Of a stretch of 64,000 bases of DNA, positions 8,183-16,485 are shown one piece after another (the first letter of the stretch is position 1; every line of letters begins with the position of its first letter). Made by a program: the position numbers and the translations under genes. This DNA comes from AP-15 sp050729795 (lineage in GTDB: Bacteria; Pseudomonadota; Alphaproteobacteria; ATCC43930; CGMCC-115725): positions 1 through 64,000 of the forward strand of contig JBOHME010000005.1 of the NCBI GenBank assembly GCA_050729795.1, in the 5' to 3' direction. The notes beneath the pieces were generated by a model that had not been told where the DNA came from, made no database searches, and saw nothing but the letters and a program-made list of their open reading frames with translations.

Positions 8183-9325
8183 ATGCCCGCAGAATGGATC
8201 AGCATTACCGCCGGCGGGGACAGCCAGCGCGGGTATCTCGCCATTCCCGAAGAGGGGCACGGGCCGGGGCTGGTGCTGCTGGACGACAGCTTGCGCCGGG
8301 AAGTGGCGGGTCTTTACGCCGAAGAGGGCTATGCGGTGCTGCACCCCGCAAGCCTCGACCCCGCACACCTCGACAGCAATGCCGCGGCTGTCGTGGCGAC
8401 GCTGCGGGCGCGTCGCGAATGCACCGGCAAGCTCGGTGTGCTCGGCTTTGGCCGCAGCGGGAGGATCGCCTGCCGCATCGCCGCCGAGGGCGGGGCCGAT
8501 GCCGCAATCCTCTATGGTGGCGACGCGATCGCCGAGGCGGCTGGCCTCGCACCGCGTATCGTCTGCCCGCTCGTGTTGCATGTCGCCGAAGCCGACCCGG
8601 CCGCGCGGCCTGCGGCAATCGACCGGGTCAGGGTCGCCTTTGCCGGGCGTCCCGAGACCGCCATCCATGTCTATCCCGGCGCGGTGCCCGGGTTTGCGCA
8701 AAAGGGCGGGGCGCATTATGACCGGGCGGCGGCCGGGCTCGCCCATTCGCGTTCGATCGCGCTCTTACGCCGGGCGATCGGGCCGCATTACGATCTCGAA
8801 GCATTGTGGGAGGCGCATATCCGCTACGAGTTCGTGACCCGCGACGTTGCCGCAACAATGGCGACGATGGTGGCCGACCCCTACGTCAACCACATCCCGG
8901 TCATGACCGGCGGGGTCGGGGCAAAGGACCTCGCCCGTTTCTACGCCAATCATTTCATCCCGAAATGCCCAAAGGACATCAAGATGGTGCCGATCTCGCG
9001 CACGGTCGGCGCCGACCGCGTCGTCGATGAGATGCTGACTTCGTTCACCCACGATGTCGAGATCGACTGGATGCTACCGGGCGTGCCGCCGACCGGCCGG
9101 CATGTCGAGGTGGCGATCGTCGCGATCGTCGGGTTTCGCGGCGGCAGGCTCTATCACGAGCACATTTATTGGGACCAGGCGAGTGTCCTGGCGCAGATCG
9201 GCCTGATCGACCCCGAGGGGCTGCCGGTCGCCGGGGCCGAAGCCGCGCACAAGCTCGCCGACGAAACCCGCCCCTCGAACACCCTGATGCGGCGCTGGGC
9301 CGACAGCGCACCGACGAATGGCTGA
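8183..9325 (+). CDS. Dienelactone-hydrolase-like domain fused to SnoaL/NTF2-like domain; active site apparently lost
   Basis: 380 aa, ATG 8183 with GGAGAG upstream. Residues about 1-200 follow the dienelactone hydrolase fold: a central motif at 84-93 (LGVLGFGRSG) and the late V-Y-P-G-A-V-P-G-F-A segment at 163-172. Residues about 205-370 look like a SnoaL/NTF2-type alpha-beta barrel (short W-E-A-H-I start, E-I-D-W-M core). In active dienelactone hydrolases the first motif is G-x-C-x-G-G and the second is G-x-H-G-F-A. Here the cysteine position is Gly90 and the histidine position is Pro169, so hydrolase activity is doubtful. The second domain may carry the function. Stands alone upstream of hicAB. 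Confidence 0.8.
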   Translation: MPAEWISITAGGDSQRGYLAIPEEGHGPGLVLLDDSLRREVAGLYAEEGYAVLHPASLDPAHLDSNAAAVVATLRARRECTGKLGVLGFGRSGRIACRIAAEGGADAAILYGGDAIAEAAGLAPRIVCPLVLHVAEADPAARPAAIDRVRVAFAGRPETAIHVYPGAVPGFAQKGGAHYDRAAAGLAHSRSIALLRRAIGPHYDLEALWEAHIRYEFVTRDVAATMATMVADPYVNHIPVMTGGVGAKDLARFYANHFIPKCPKDIKMVPISRTVGADRVVDEMLTSFTHDVEIDWMLPGVPPTGRHVEVAIVAIVGFRGGRLYHEHIYWDQASVLAQIGLIDPEGLPVAGAEAAHKLADETRPSNTLMRRWADSAPTNG

Positions 9326-9384
9326 GCCCGCCTAAAGAATTCAACTGATCTTGAGAGCGCAAAGTGCAATGCGTACGTGATACC

Positions 9385-9583
9385 ATGACGAGCACGGACG
9401 TTCTCCGCTTGCTCCTCGCTCAGGGGTGGTATGAGGTTGCCCGGAAGGGGAGCCACGTTCAGCTTGAACATCCGGCCCGCTCCGGACGCGTAACAGTGCC
9501 CGACCTGAGAAAGGACTTGCCGCTTGGCACCCGTTAAAAGCATCGAGCGCCGGGCAGGCATCCAAATCGCCAGCAGGAATTGA
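9385..9583 (+). pseudogene. hicA: HicA-family mRNA interferase toxin, frameshifted near its end
   Basis: From ATG 9385 the frame reads a typical HicA: helix, then G-W-Y-E-V-A-R-K-G-S-H-V-Q-L with the catalytic histidine (H24), then G-R-V-T-V-P and K-D-L-P-L-G-T. It stops early at TAA 9535-9537 (50 aa). Dropping one C from the ACCC at 9529-9532 restores the expected ending VKSIERRAGIQIASRN and a stop at 9581-9583, just before hicB. HicA toxins cleave mRNA in the cytoplasm and are held by HicB. Either the toxin is inactivated (leaving an orphan antitoxin) or this is an indel in the assembly. The catalytic region is before the break. Confidence 0.8.
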
Positions 9584-9586
9584 GGT

Positions 9587-9970
9587 ATGGCCAACTATAT
9601 CGGGCTGATCAGAAAAGATTACGACAGCGATTTCGGGGTTGATTTCCCGGATTTTCCCGGTTGCATCAGTGCCGGCGCGACGCTCGAGGAAGCGCGGAGG
9701 ATGGCGGAGGAAGCGCTGGAACTGCATGTGCGCGGCATGGCCGAGGACGGGGATGCATTGCCGGCTCCCTCCTCCCTCAATACGATCATGGCTGACCCCG
9801 ACAGTAGGAATGCAGCAGCTTTTCTTGCCACTGTCCCCGGTACCGTCGAGCGCAGCGTGCGCGTCAACATAACCTTGCCCGAGCCGCTGCTCAGACGCAT
9901 CGACGCACACACGCGAAACCGCTCGGCCTTTCTCGCTCGCGCCGCAGAGAAGGCGCTTTCGGAAGGCTGA
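9587..9970 (+). CDS. hicB: HicB-family antitoxin
   Basis: A 127-aa antitoxin. The N-terminal partially degraded RNase H-like fold is seen in Y-I-G-L-I-R-K-D-Y-D-S-D-F-G-V-D-F-P-D-F-P-G and G-A-T-L-E-E-A. A C-terminal ribbon-helix-helix DNA-binding segment follows (R-S-V-R-V-N-I-T-L-P-E-P-L-L-R-R-I-D). ATG 9587 is three bases after the restored hicA stop, so the pair would be translationally coupled. HicB neutralises HicA and represses the operon. The reading frame is intact although the partner toxin is frameshifted. Confidence 0.93.
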   Translation: MANYIGLIRKDYDSDFGVDFPDFPGCISAGATLEEARRMAEEALELHVRGMAEDGDALPAPSSLNTIMADPDSRNAAAFLATVPGTVERSVRVNITLPEPLLRRIDAHTRNRSAFLARAAEKALSEG

Positions 9971-10087
9971 GCCGCCGCCGCCCGCAGGGAACCCGGCCCG
10001 CAGAGCGGCGTTAGGCACCCGAAATCGTCATCGCTGAGCGCAGGGGTCCGCTGTTTGCGTGTTCTGTCAGAAAAGGGAGATCGTGAG

Positions 10088-10486
10088 ATGGCAGCCAATC
10101 TCGATAATTATCTTGATCTCGTGCAGCAGAAAAAGGCGTTTGCCAATCTCGCCACGGTCATGGCGGACGGCACCCCGCAGGTGACTCCGGTCTGGCTCGA
10201 CTATGCCGGCGGCAAGGTGCGGGTCAACACCGCCAAGGGGCGGGTCAAGGCGCGCGTTCTGAAGCCCGGGGCCGCAGTCGCGCTGGCGATCAGCGACCCT
10301 GACAACCCCTATCGCTATGTGCAGATCCGCGGCCGCGTCGCGAGCGCCAGCGAAACCGGCGCCGACGCGCATATCGACGCGCTCGCCAAGAAATATCTGG
10401 GCAAGGACAAATATCCGTTCCGCCAGCCGGGTGAAGTGCGCATTATGTACGAAATCGAGCCGGTCTCGGTCTCTGGCATGGGTTGA
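10088..10486 (+). CDS. PPOX-class flavin/F420-dependent oxidoreductase-like protein
   Basis: A 132-aa split-barrel protein of the pyridoxamine 5'-phosphate oxidase-like superfamily. A-N-L-A-T-V-M-A-D-G-T-P-Q-V-T-P-V-W near residue 18 and the V-R-V-N-T-A-K-G-R-V-K-A-R stretch at about 48-60 are typical of the short F420/FMN-binding subgroup named PPOX class F420-dependent. Start ATG 10088 has GGGAGA 7 nt upstream. Cofactor preference cannot be read here. The racemase-like pseudogene starts 23 nt after its stop and may be cotranscribed. Confidence 0.85.
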   Translation: MAANLDNYLDLVQQKKAFANLATVMADGTPQVTPVWLDYAGGKVRVNTAKGRVKARVLKPGAAVALAISDPDNPYRYVQIRGRVASASETGADAHIDALAKKYLGKDKYPFRQPGEVRIMYEIEPVSVSGMG

Positions 10487-10509
10487 GGCACTCGAAAGGG
10501 GACGCGGTT

Positions 10510-11236
10510 ATGATCGGATGGCGGGCGCGGCTCGGTTTTCTGCTGCCGCCGGGCAACCCGACCGTCGAGCCCGAGATGATGGCGCTGGCGCCGCCTGGGG
10601 TGTCGCTGCATTTCAACCGCATGATCGCGCGCGGCCGGCTTGGCGCGCCCGGCGGACAGAGCGAACGCAACCGCATGATGGTCGAGAATATCGACGCCAC
10701 CGTCGAGATTCTGGCGCTGGTCAACCCCGATGTGATCGTCTTGGCGCATACCGCGACGAGCTACTACCTCGGCCGCGAGGGTGAAGCGGAACTCGTCGCT
10801 CGCCTCGAAAAATCGACCGGTACGCGGGTGCTGACCGCTTTCGGCTCGGTGCTGCGCGCGCTCGAACGGCTCGGGGTGCGAAAGTTGGCGCTGGGTGCGC
10901 CCTATTCACGCGAAACAACCTTGCAAGGAAAGGCGCATCTCGAAGCGCACGGCCTGCAGGTGGTCAAGTTTGATAATTTGAAAGGATGTCACCAACATCT
11001 ACGACGAAACCGCGGAGCGCGCCTATGGTCTCGCGCGGCGGGTCGATTGCGCCGCGGCCGAGGCGGTGTTTCTGAGCGGCACCGGGATGCCGACCTTGCC
11101 CGTCCTCGAAGCGCTCGAGCAGGATCTGGACAAGCCGGTCATCTCAAGCAATTGCGCGATGATGTGGCACGCGCTGCGCACCGCCGGAGTGCGCCAGCCG
11201 ATCCCCGGCTACGGCCGGCTGCTGACGATGGACTGA
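10510..11236 (+). pseudogene. Asp/Glu racemase-superfamily protein (maleate isomerase / arylmalonate decarboxylase type), frameshifted
   Basis: From ATG 10510 (GAAAGGGGA upstream) the frame matches the superfamily: G-F-L-L-P-P-G-N-P-T-V-E-P-E, L-V-N-P-D-V-I-V-L-A-H-T-A-T-S, R-V-L-T-A-F-G-S-V. At about 10985 homology moves to the next frame (V-T-N-I-Y-D-E-T-A-E-R-A-Y-G-L, then F-L-S-G-T-G-M-P-T-L-P-V-L and S-S-N-C-A-M-M-W-H-A-L-R), ending at TGA 11234-11236. The total of 727 nt fits one inserted base. The two cysteine positions of active members appear as H-T-A-T-S and S-G-T-G. A 22-bp imperfect direct repeat (11227-11248, 11258-11279) covers the stop codon. Confidence 0.75.
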
Positions 11237-11367
11237 GCGAACAGCGATAAACCGAATGATGGGCTGAGCGAACAGCGATTGATGCCGGCCGCGCGATTTC
11301 CCACCTGAAGATGGCGCGCGAACCACTGATCTCGTCCGCGTCTCGCGATCGAGGGTGGAGGGCTCAC

Positions 11368-11667
11368 ATGGTCGGCAAAATAATTGCGACAACCATCCTT
11401 GCGCTCTTGGCAATTTATGCATTTTGGGACGGTGCGCTCGGCGTCGGCGGCGTCAACCCGTTTGGGATTTTTTTCTTATTGTTGGCGGTTTTGAACTGGT
11501 TTGCCTGGAGAACCATAGGCGAGGGCTTTTCCGACGCGCTCTCCGGCGGGGACGGGGTGCGCCGGTCGCTGATCATCCGGTTTGGCCCAGTCTTCACCAA
11601 GGAAATAATGAAAATACCCGACACCGCAATTCCGGACAGGCCAAACAGGGATGAGACGAGACCCTGA
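11368..11667 (+). CDS. Small two-helix membrane protein, unknown
   Basis: A 99-aa protein with two hydrophobic segments (residues about 4-20, IIATTILALLAIYAF; about 30-48, NPFGIFFLLLAVLNWFAW) and a charged C-terminal tail. ATG 11368 is chosen because GGTGGAGGG lies just upstream; an earlier in-frame start at 11311 lacks one. No family recognised. Confidence 0.65.
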   Translation: MVGKIIATTILALLAIYAFWDGALGVGGVNPFGIFFLLLAVLNWFAWRTIGEGFSDALSGGDGVRRSLIIRFGPVFTKEIMKIPDTAIPDRPNRDETRP

Positions 11668-11740
11668 TCTTGCTATTTACCAGTCCGGAAAATGCAGGCG
11701 GAACCAATTTTAACATTTGTACCATTGCTGCCCCGTTTTC

Positions 11741-11798
11741 GTCATCTCGGCGCAGGCCGGGACCCGTATCAGCCATGGGCGCCGGCCTTCGCCGGTGT
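11741..11798. repeat. REP-like imperfect palindrome
   Basis: The arms CGGCGCAGGCCGG (about 11749-11761) and its near complement within GCGCCGGCCTTCGCCGG (about 11779-11796) form a hairpin around a short spacer. The wording GTCAT...AGGCCGG...CCGGCCTTCGCCGG resembles the dispersed repetitive extragenic palindromes common between genes in alphaproteobacteria. It lies in the 203-bp gap between two convergent genes, where it could also end transcription. Confidence 0.55.
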
Positions 11799-11870
11799 GG
11801 GCAGGGGTATGCATCTGCTTATCAGCATCGTTCCAACACCTGACCGGATGCCCTGTTTTATTGACCTCAT

Positions 11871-13409
11871 TCACCGCACCTCGCCATGCGGCAAGGGATT
11901 TTGCAGCATCTCGCGGATCCGCCCCTTCATTTCGCGCTGGTCGAAGCTGCGCAGCAGATTGATCCGGTTGCGGCTCGGGTCGCCGCCGTGCCAGTATTCG
12001 TAAATCTCCTGGCGCAGCCCGAATGACGAGGCGGCGAGGTCGTGCGCGAGCCGGAACAGCCGCGACTTGTATTCGACATCGACATCCTTGCCGCGCATGT
12101 AACGGTCGAGATAGGGGCGGAGCTCGGGACTGGCGAGATCATGCTCGCTCGGCTGCATGATGATGCCCGAGGCGCAGATCTCGCGCAGCAACTCGACCAT
12201 GCGGCCGGAAACCTGGGTGAACCAGATATGCAATGCGCGCGACGGCCCGAGCGTCCACTGCCCCGACGGCGTCGGGCCGGCCTCGTGCTCGACCCCTTCC
12301 ATCGCGTGGCGCCAGACCGTGCAATAGGTCGCCATTTCGCCGAGCTTTGACGCGACGTCGCGGAAATCGCTGACGCCGATCGCCTCGGCGACCATCGTCG
12401 CGACCGCGGTCAAGAGGCGCATGCGCACTTCGACCCGGCACAGATTGGACCAGCCGAGAAAATTGAACCCGACGCTCGAACCGTCGGCGCCAAGAATACG
12501 CACCATCGGTGCGGGGTCGTAGAGCATGAAGAGCCGGTCCCACGGCACCAGCACATGGTCGAAGAACAGCATGCAATCCTGCTCGTCGAGCATCTGGAGC
12601 GGGTGCCCCCAGGAGCCGAACCAGCGCGACACCGGCTCGCGCGCGAGAATTTTGAGCCCCGGCGCACTGGTTGGGATCGCAAAGGCCAGCACGCATTTCG
12701 GGTTGTTGCGCCGGGCAAAGGTCGCCGACAGCGAGACGTAGCATTCGTGGCTGTGCGGTGCGGCGGTCGACAATTGCTTGCCGCCACTGACGATAACACC
12801 CTCGCTGGTCTCCTCGACCACATGGAGCACCACCTCCAGGTCTTCGCTGACAGCACGCTGCTCGTTCTGCGGCTGGGTGCTGCGATCGACCTGCGGGTCG
12901 ACGAGCGCATGGGTCAGGAACAGGTCGCGGCTTTTGCAATATTTGTAATAGCTTTCCAGGTTCTCGCCAAAATCGCATTTCGGATGCTTGACCGCGCTGA
13001 ACTGGTCCTTGAGATGCAGTGCGGAGATTATGTACGGAGCGAGGATGTCGGGACTGCGGCCGAGCTGGCCCCAGCTGAGCTCGTTCCACAATTCGCTGTT
13101 GCGCCGCTTGCGCTTCAGATCCTCGGCCGAACGCGGCAACAGCCAGCTGACGCTGATCCGCCGCCCGCTGTCCGGGTCGAGGCAGGTCATGCTGTCGCGG
13201 TAGTGCGCGCTGTTCTGCAGATCGTAGATACGGGCGAGCTCGGCGACCATATCCTTGAACGCCGGATGGGTCGTCACGTCGGCGACCCGCGCACCGTCGA
13301 TCCACACCTCGCGCCCGTCCTTGAGGCTGTCGATATAGCGCCGGCCGGTCATCGGGCCCGACGCCAAGGCGGCGGCCGTCGCGGTCTTCTGCACGGGTGC
13401 TGCCGTCAT
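11871..13409 (-). CDS. HpaB-like flavin-dependent aromatic monooxygenase, oxygenase component
   Basis: A 512-aa member of the 4-hydroxyphenylacetate 3-hydroxylase (HpaB/HpaH) family: FADH2-dependent two-component monooxygenases needing a separate flavin reductase. Signature regions include R-E-V-W-I-D-G near residue 33, the T-C-L-D-P-D-S-G-R-R-I-S segment, the central S-G-G-K-Q-L-S-T-A-A-P-H-S-H-E-C substrate/FAD region and the C-terminal four-helix part. ATG 13409 follows GGAGG; the frame is open further upstream but that part overlaps the hydrolase gene. It starts 14 nt after the hydrolase stop (same operon). No reductase gene is seen nearby. Substrate unknown. Confidence 0.88.
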   Translation of the reverse strand: MTAAPVQKTATAAALASGPMTGRRYIDSLKDGREVWIDGARVADVTTHPAFKDMVAELARIYDLQNSAHYRDSMTCLDPDSGRRISVSWLLPRSAEDLKRKRRNSELWNELSWGQLGRSPDILAPYIISALHLKDQFSAVKHPKCDFGENLESYYKYCKSRDLFLTHALVDPQVDRSTQPQNEQRAVSEDLEVVLHVVEETSEGVIVSGGKQLSTAAPHSHECYVSLSATFARRNNPKCVLAFAIPTSAPGLKILAREPVSRWFGSWGHPLQMLDEQDCMLFFDHVLVPWDRLFMLYDPAPMVRILGADGSSVGFNFLGWSNLCRVEVRMRLLTAVATMVAEAIGVSDFRDVASKLGEMATYCTVWRHAMEGVEHEAGPTPSGQWTLGPSRALHIWFTQVSGRMVELLREICASGIIMQPSEHDLASPELRPYLDRYMRGKDVDVEYKSRLFRLAHDLAASSFGLRQEIYEYWHGGDPSRNRINLLRSFDQREMKGRIREMLQNPLPHGEVR

Positions 13410-13423
13410 CGCGACCACCCTCC

Positions 13424-14119
13424 TCATCCGGCCATCAACAGCGGCGCCAGCACCTCGGGGTCGGTCAGCATCGGATAATGGCCGGTGTCGATTTCGAGAT
13501 ATTTGCCGGCGAGCTTGTCGGCGGTGCGGCGCTGATGCGCCTCGCCCGGGTTGGCGGCGCGGCGGCAGCGGATCACCGTTGTCCCGGGCCAGGATTGGCT
13601 CCAGAAGCTCTTCAACGACGCCGGCTCTTCCATCGCGGCGATCGGATGCGGCGTGTAGCGGGCGAGCGCAAACGCCCGCAGCTCGGGCGTGAGATCGGCA
13701 AAGCTGCGGTTTTCCGCATCCTCGCGCGATGGCCCGACCGCGAGCGCGGTGGTGACCCGCGGGGTCGGCCGATTGACGATCTGCGCGATCCGTTCGCCAT
13801 CGAAGAGCGCCAATGCGTCCACAAAGACGAGCCGCCCGATCCGCTCGCGCGCCAGCTCCGCCACCCGGCACAGCACCATGCCGCCCGAGCTGGTGCCGGT
13901 CAGCACCACGTCGTGCAGATCCTCATAAAACATCAGATCGGCAATCTCCGCCGCCTGTGTATCGACATTGATCCCGGGCCGCAGCTGGTGGCGGCGCTCG
14001 CCGCAGCCGTCGAGCGAGGGGGCATAGACGAGATGTCCGGCGGCCCGCAGCCGCGCCGCTGTCGGCCGCCAGATCCAGCCGCCCTGATACGCGCCATGGA
14101 GCTGCACATAGGTCGCCAT
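13424..14119 (-). CDS. Alpha/beta hydrolase (small esterase type)
   Basis: A 231-aa alpha/beta hydrolase without lid expansion, of the plant-type methylesterase/EstC-like branch. H-G-A-Y-Q-G-G-W at residue 8 forms the oxyanion region, G-T-S-S-G-G-M is the nucleophile elbow (about residue 78-84), F-V-D-A-L carries a possible acid, and D-T-G-H-Y-P-M-L near the end carries the catalytic histidine. ATG 14119 follows AAGGAG. It is first in an apparent operon with the HpaB-like monooxygenase, so it may act on an ester related to that enzyme's substrate; this is inference. Confidence 0.87.
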   Translation of the reverse strand: MATYVQLHGAYQGGWIWRPTAARLRAAGHLVYAPSLDGCGERRHQLRPGINVDTQAAEIADLMFYEDLHDVVLTGTSSGGMVLCRVAELARERIGRLVFVDALALFDGERIAQIVNRPTPRVTTALAVGPSREDAENRSFADLTPELRAFALARYTPHPIAAMEEPASLKSFWSQSWPGTTVIRCRRAANPGEAHQRRTADKLAGKYLEIDTGHYPMLTDPEVLAPLLMAG

Positions 14120-14266
14120 CGTCTCGCACTCCTTGTTATTGTCCTCGTCCCTCGGCCCGCGAGCCCGCACCCCTTGCCCGCACCGGAGGCAACGGGCTCC
14201 AGGGGCGCCGCCGGCACGGGGTCTCCCAATCGCAGCGGTTGCCCAATGCCCAGCCCCTAGCCGCGT

Positions 14267-14629
14267 TCAGCCGGGCTTGACCCAGGGTGGCGGCGAGGCG
14301 CGGTCGGGAGGCCCAACCGTAACCGGCACCGGTCTGGGTTTTGATGCGCCGGCAGCACCATTGCCGAGCGGCCTGATCGTGGCGCCGTCGAGCTCGACAT
14401 TGATTTCCAGCAGCGAGGTCTCGCCCGCCCGCGCGACATTGACGCGCAGCAGGTCATCGCGGATCTCGACATAGCGCCCGACCACCTCGAGCAGCTCCTT
14501 TTGCAAGGCCGGCAGGAAGTCCGGCGCGTCGCGGCTCGCCCGCTCGTGGGCGAGCACGATCTTCAATCGGTCGCGGGCGATCAGCGCGGTGTTCCGGCGC
14601 TCCGGAAACAGGAAATCGAGGAGCCGCAT
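14267..14629 (-). CDS. minE: Cell-division topological specificity factor MinE
   Basis: A 120-aa protein. The N-terminal anti-MinCD part (F-L-F-P-E-R-R-N-T-A-L-I-A-R-D-R-L-K-I-V-L-A-H-E-R) and the dimerisation half (L-L-E-V-V-G-R-Y-V-E-I) are typical. The C-terminal 30 residues are a Pro-rich extension beyond the E. coli length. Its ATG overlaps the minD stop (ATGA at 14629), showing translational coupling. MinE sweeps MinD off the membrane to generate pole-to-pole oscillation that keeps Z rings at midcell. Confidence 0.96.
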   Translation of the reverse strand: MRLLDFLFPERRNTALIARDRLKIVLAHERASRDAPDFLPALQKELLEVVGRYVEIRDDLLRVNVARAGETSLLEINVELDGATIRPLGNGAAGASKPRPVPVTVGPPDRASPPPWVKPG

Positions 14630-15444
14630 CAGGCCCTGCCAAACAGGCTGCGAAAAAAGCTGCGCCGCTCGGTCTTCAGAAAGCGCATTTCGCGCTCCTC
14701 GCCGAGGAGCCGGCCGACAGCATCGAGATAGGCCTGCCCGGCCGGGCTGTCGCCGTCAAACACCACCGGCGTCCCGGTATTGGAGGCGCGCAGCACCGAT
14801 TCCGATTCGGGGATCACGCCGAGCATCGGGATCGACAGGATTTCCTTGACGTCGTCGATCGCCAGCATCTCGCCGCGCTCGACCCGCTCGGCCGAATAGC
14901 GGGTCAACAGGAGGTGGACCGCGACCGGTTCCAAATTGTGCTCGGCGCGGCGCGATTTCGAAGCGAGGATGCCGATGATGCGGTCGCTGTCGCGCACCGA
15001 GGACACTTCGGGATTGGTTACGATGATCGCCACGTCGGCAAAATATAGCGCGGTGATCGCGCCATGCTCGATCCCGGCGGGGCTGTCGCAGACGATATAG
15101 TCGAAGGTCGCCCTTAGCTCATCGAGCACCCGCTCGACCCCGTCGCGCTTTAGCGCATCCTTGTCGCGGGTCTGCGAGGTCGGGAACACATAGAGGCTGT
15201 CGTTGCGCTTATCCTTGATCAGCGCCTGGTTGAGCTTGGCGTCGCCATTGATGACGTTGATGAAATCAAAGACGACGCGGCGCTCGCAGCCCATGATCAG
15301 ATCGAGATTGCGCAGCCCGACGTCAAAATCGATGACGACCGTGCGATGGCCGCGCAACGCGAGCCCGGCGGCGACCGCGGCGGCGCTGGTGGTCTTGCCG
15401 ACGCCGCCCTTGCCGGAAGTCAGCACAATGACTTTTGCTGCCAA
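14629..15444 (-). CDS. minD: Septum site-determining ATPase MinD
   Basis: A 271-aa ParA/MinD ATPase, peripheral on the inner membrane. The deviant Walker A is S-G-K-G-G-V-G-K-T-T-S near residue 9-19. Further motifs are D-F-D-V-G-L-R-N-L-D (switch region) and C-D-S-P-A-G-I-E (Walker B). The C-terminal amphipathic membrane helix is R-S-F-F-R-S-L-F-G. The start is a TTG at 15444-15442 preceded by AGGGGAGGG; the open frame to 15597 does not match the family. The resulting length equals E. coli MinD (270). Second gene of minCDE. Confidence 0.96.
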   Translation of the reverse strand: MAAKVIVLTSGKGGVGKTTSAAAVAAGLALRGHRTVVIDFDVGLRNLDLIMGCERRVVFDFINVINGDAKLNQALIKDKRNDSLYVFPTSQTRDKDALKRDGVERVLDELRATFDYIVCDSPAGIEHGAITALYFADVAIIVTNPEVSSVRDSDRIIGILASKSRRAEHNLEPVAVHLLLTRYSAERVERGEMLAIDDVKEILSIPMLGVIPESESVLRASNTGTPVVFDGDSPAGQAYLDAVGRLLGEEREMRFLKTERRSFFRSLFGRA

Positions 15445-15593
15445 ACAGCCCTCCCCTTTCCCCCGCCGGGCAGTCCTCGGCCTCCGCGCCGGCGCCGCAC
15501 CCGTCGCGGCGGGCCGCGGTGATGGGCCGCCTACCGGATCGCCGCCGCAGCCCGATGCCTCGGACCGGACGAACCATCCGCCGCATCTGAGCG

Positions 15594-16349
15594 TCAATTC
15601 CGGGTGATGGTCAACCGGTCATCGACGAGCGCGATCTGCACCCGCAAACCCCTCTCCGCGGCTGGCATTTGCTCGCTGACAAGATAATGCCCGGCGATGC
15701 TGACCAGCTCCGCCTCGAGCCGGTCGCAAAAGATTCGCGCCTCGGCATCGCCACCGGCACCGGCCAGCGCCCGCCCGCGCAGCGCGGCATACACATGGAT
15801 GTTGCCATCGGCGATGATCTCGGCACCGGGACTGACCGCAGCGGTGACGACGAGATCGGCGCCGCGCGCGTAGATCTGGGTCCCCGACCGCACCGGCTGA
15901 GTGACGAGCCGGGTCCTGGCGGCCGCGGGCGTGTCGGCTGGCTGCGGCGCCGGAGTTGGCGCGTCCGTGCCGGCGCTCGGCCGCGGCTGCGATTGAAGCG
16001 GTGGCTCCGGCTCGGGCGGCGGGCGGCGGCGCTGCGACTGGGTCGAATTCGGAGCAAAGCTGGCGAGCCCCGCCGCGGCCGCAGCTTCGACCTGCGCCGG
16101 CAGCGCGTTCTGGATGCCGACCAGCGTCAGGGTGTGACGGCGCAGGATTTCTCTGGCGTCGGCGAGTCCGGCGGCGTCGATGAATTCCCCGGCATTGCGC
16201 AGGTCGAGCACAACCGGCGCGTTGAGAAAAAACCGCGGGCTGCGGGCGATCTGCTCGGCCAATTCCCGCTCGAAATCGGCGTCGCGCAGCAATTCGGCAC
16301 GGACCACCATGACGGTGAATACCGCACCCTGCACGAGATTGCCCGTCAT
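15594..16349 (-). CDS. minC: Septum site-determining protein MinC
   Basis: A 251-aa FtsZ assembly inhibitor. Residues about 8-100 form the N-terminal MinC domain; about 101-145 is a Pro/Gln/Ala-rich linker; about 147-250 is the C-terminal beta-helix domain with V-R-S-G-T-Q-I-Y-A-R-G-A-D-L-V-V and the R-G-R-A-L-A-G motif that binds MinD. It begins the minC-minD-minE operon with a 149-nt gap to the minD start, which contains the TTG start signal of minD. It blocks polar division together with MinD. Confidence 0.94.
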   Translation of the reverse strand: MTGNLVQGAVFTVMVVRAELLRDADFERELAEQIARSPRFFLNAPVVLDLRNAGEFIDAAGLADAREILRRHTLTLVGIQNALPAQVEAAAAAGLASFAPNSTQSQRRRPPPEPEPPLQSQPRPSAGTDAPTPAPQPADTPAAARTRLVTQPVRSGTQIYARGADLVVTAAVSPGAEIIADGNIHVYAALRGRALAGAGGDAEARIFCDRLEAELVSIAGHYLVSEQMPAAERGLRVQIALVDDRLTITRN

Positions 16350-16485
16350 CCGCGATCCGATGCCGCCTGCCTAACGTCGTCCGGCTGGGTTATCCCCAAA
16401 TCACCGGCTCCGCAACGATTTTGCCAGACGCCTCGACAATGGCACAGGGGTGACCGTGCAGAGCCGATGGCGCTGCACGACCGGG

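Noticed and set aside
13410..13871. Upstream extension of the HpaB-like protein by 154 codons
   Set aside because: It would overlap the alpha/beta hydrolase gene; a GGAGG and ATG at 13409 fit the family start.
15445..15597. Upstream extension of MinD by 51 codons
   Set aside because: The extension has no MinD similarity; the TTG at 15444 with a strong ribosome site gives the normal length.
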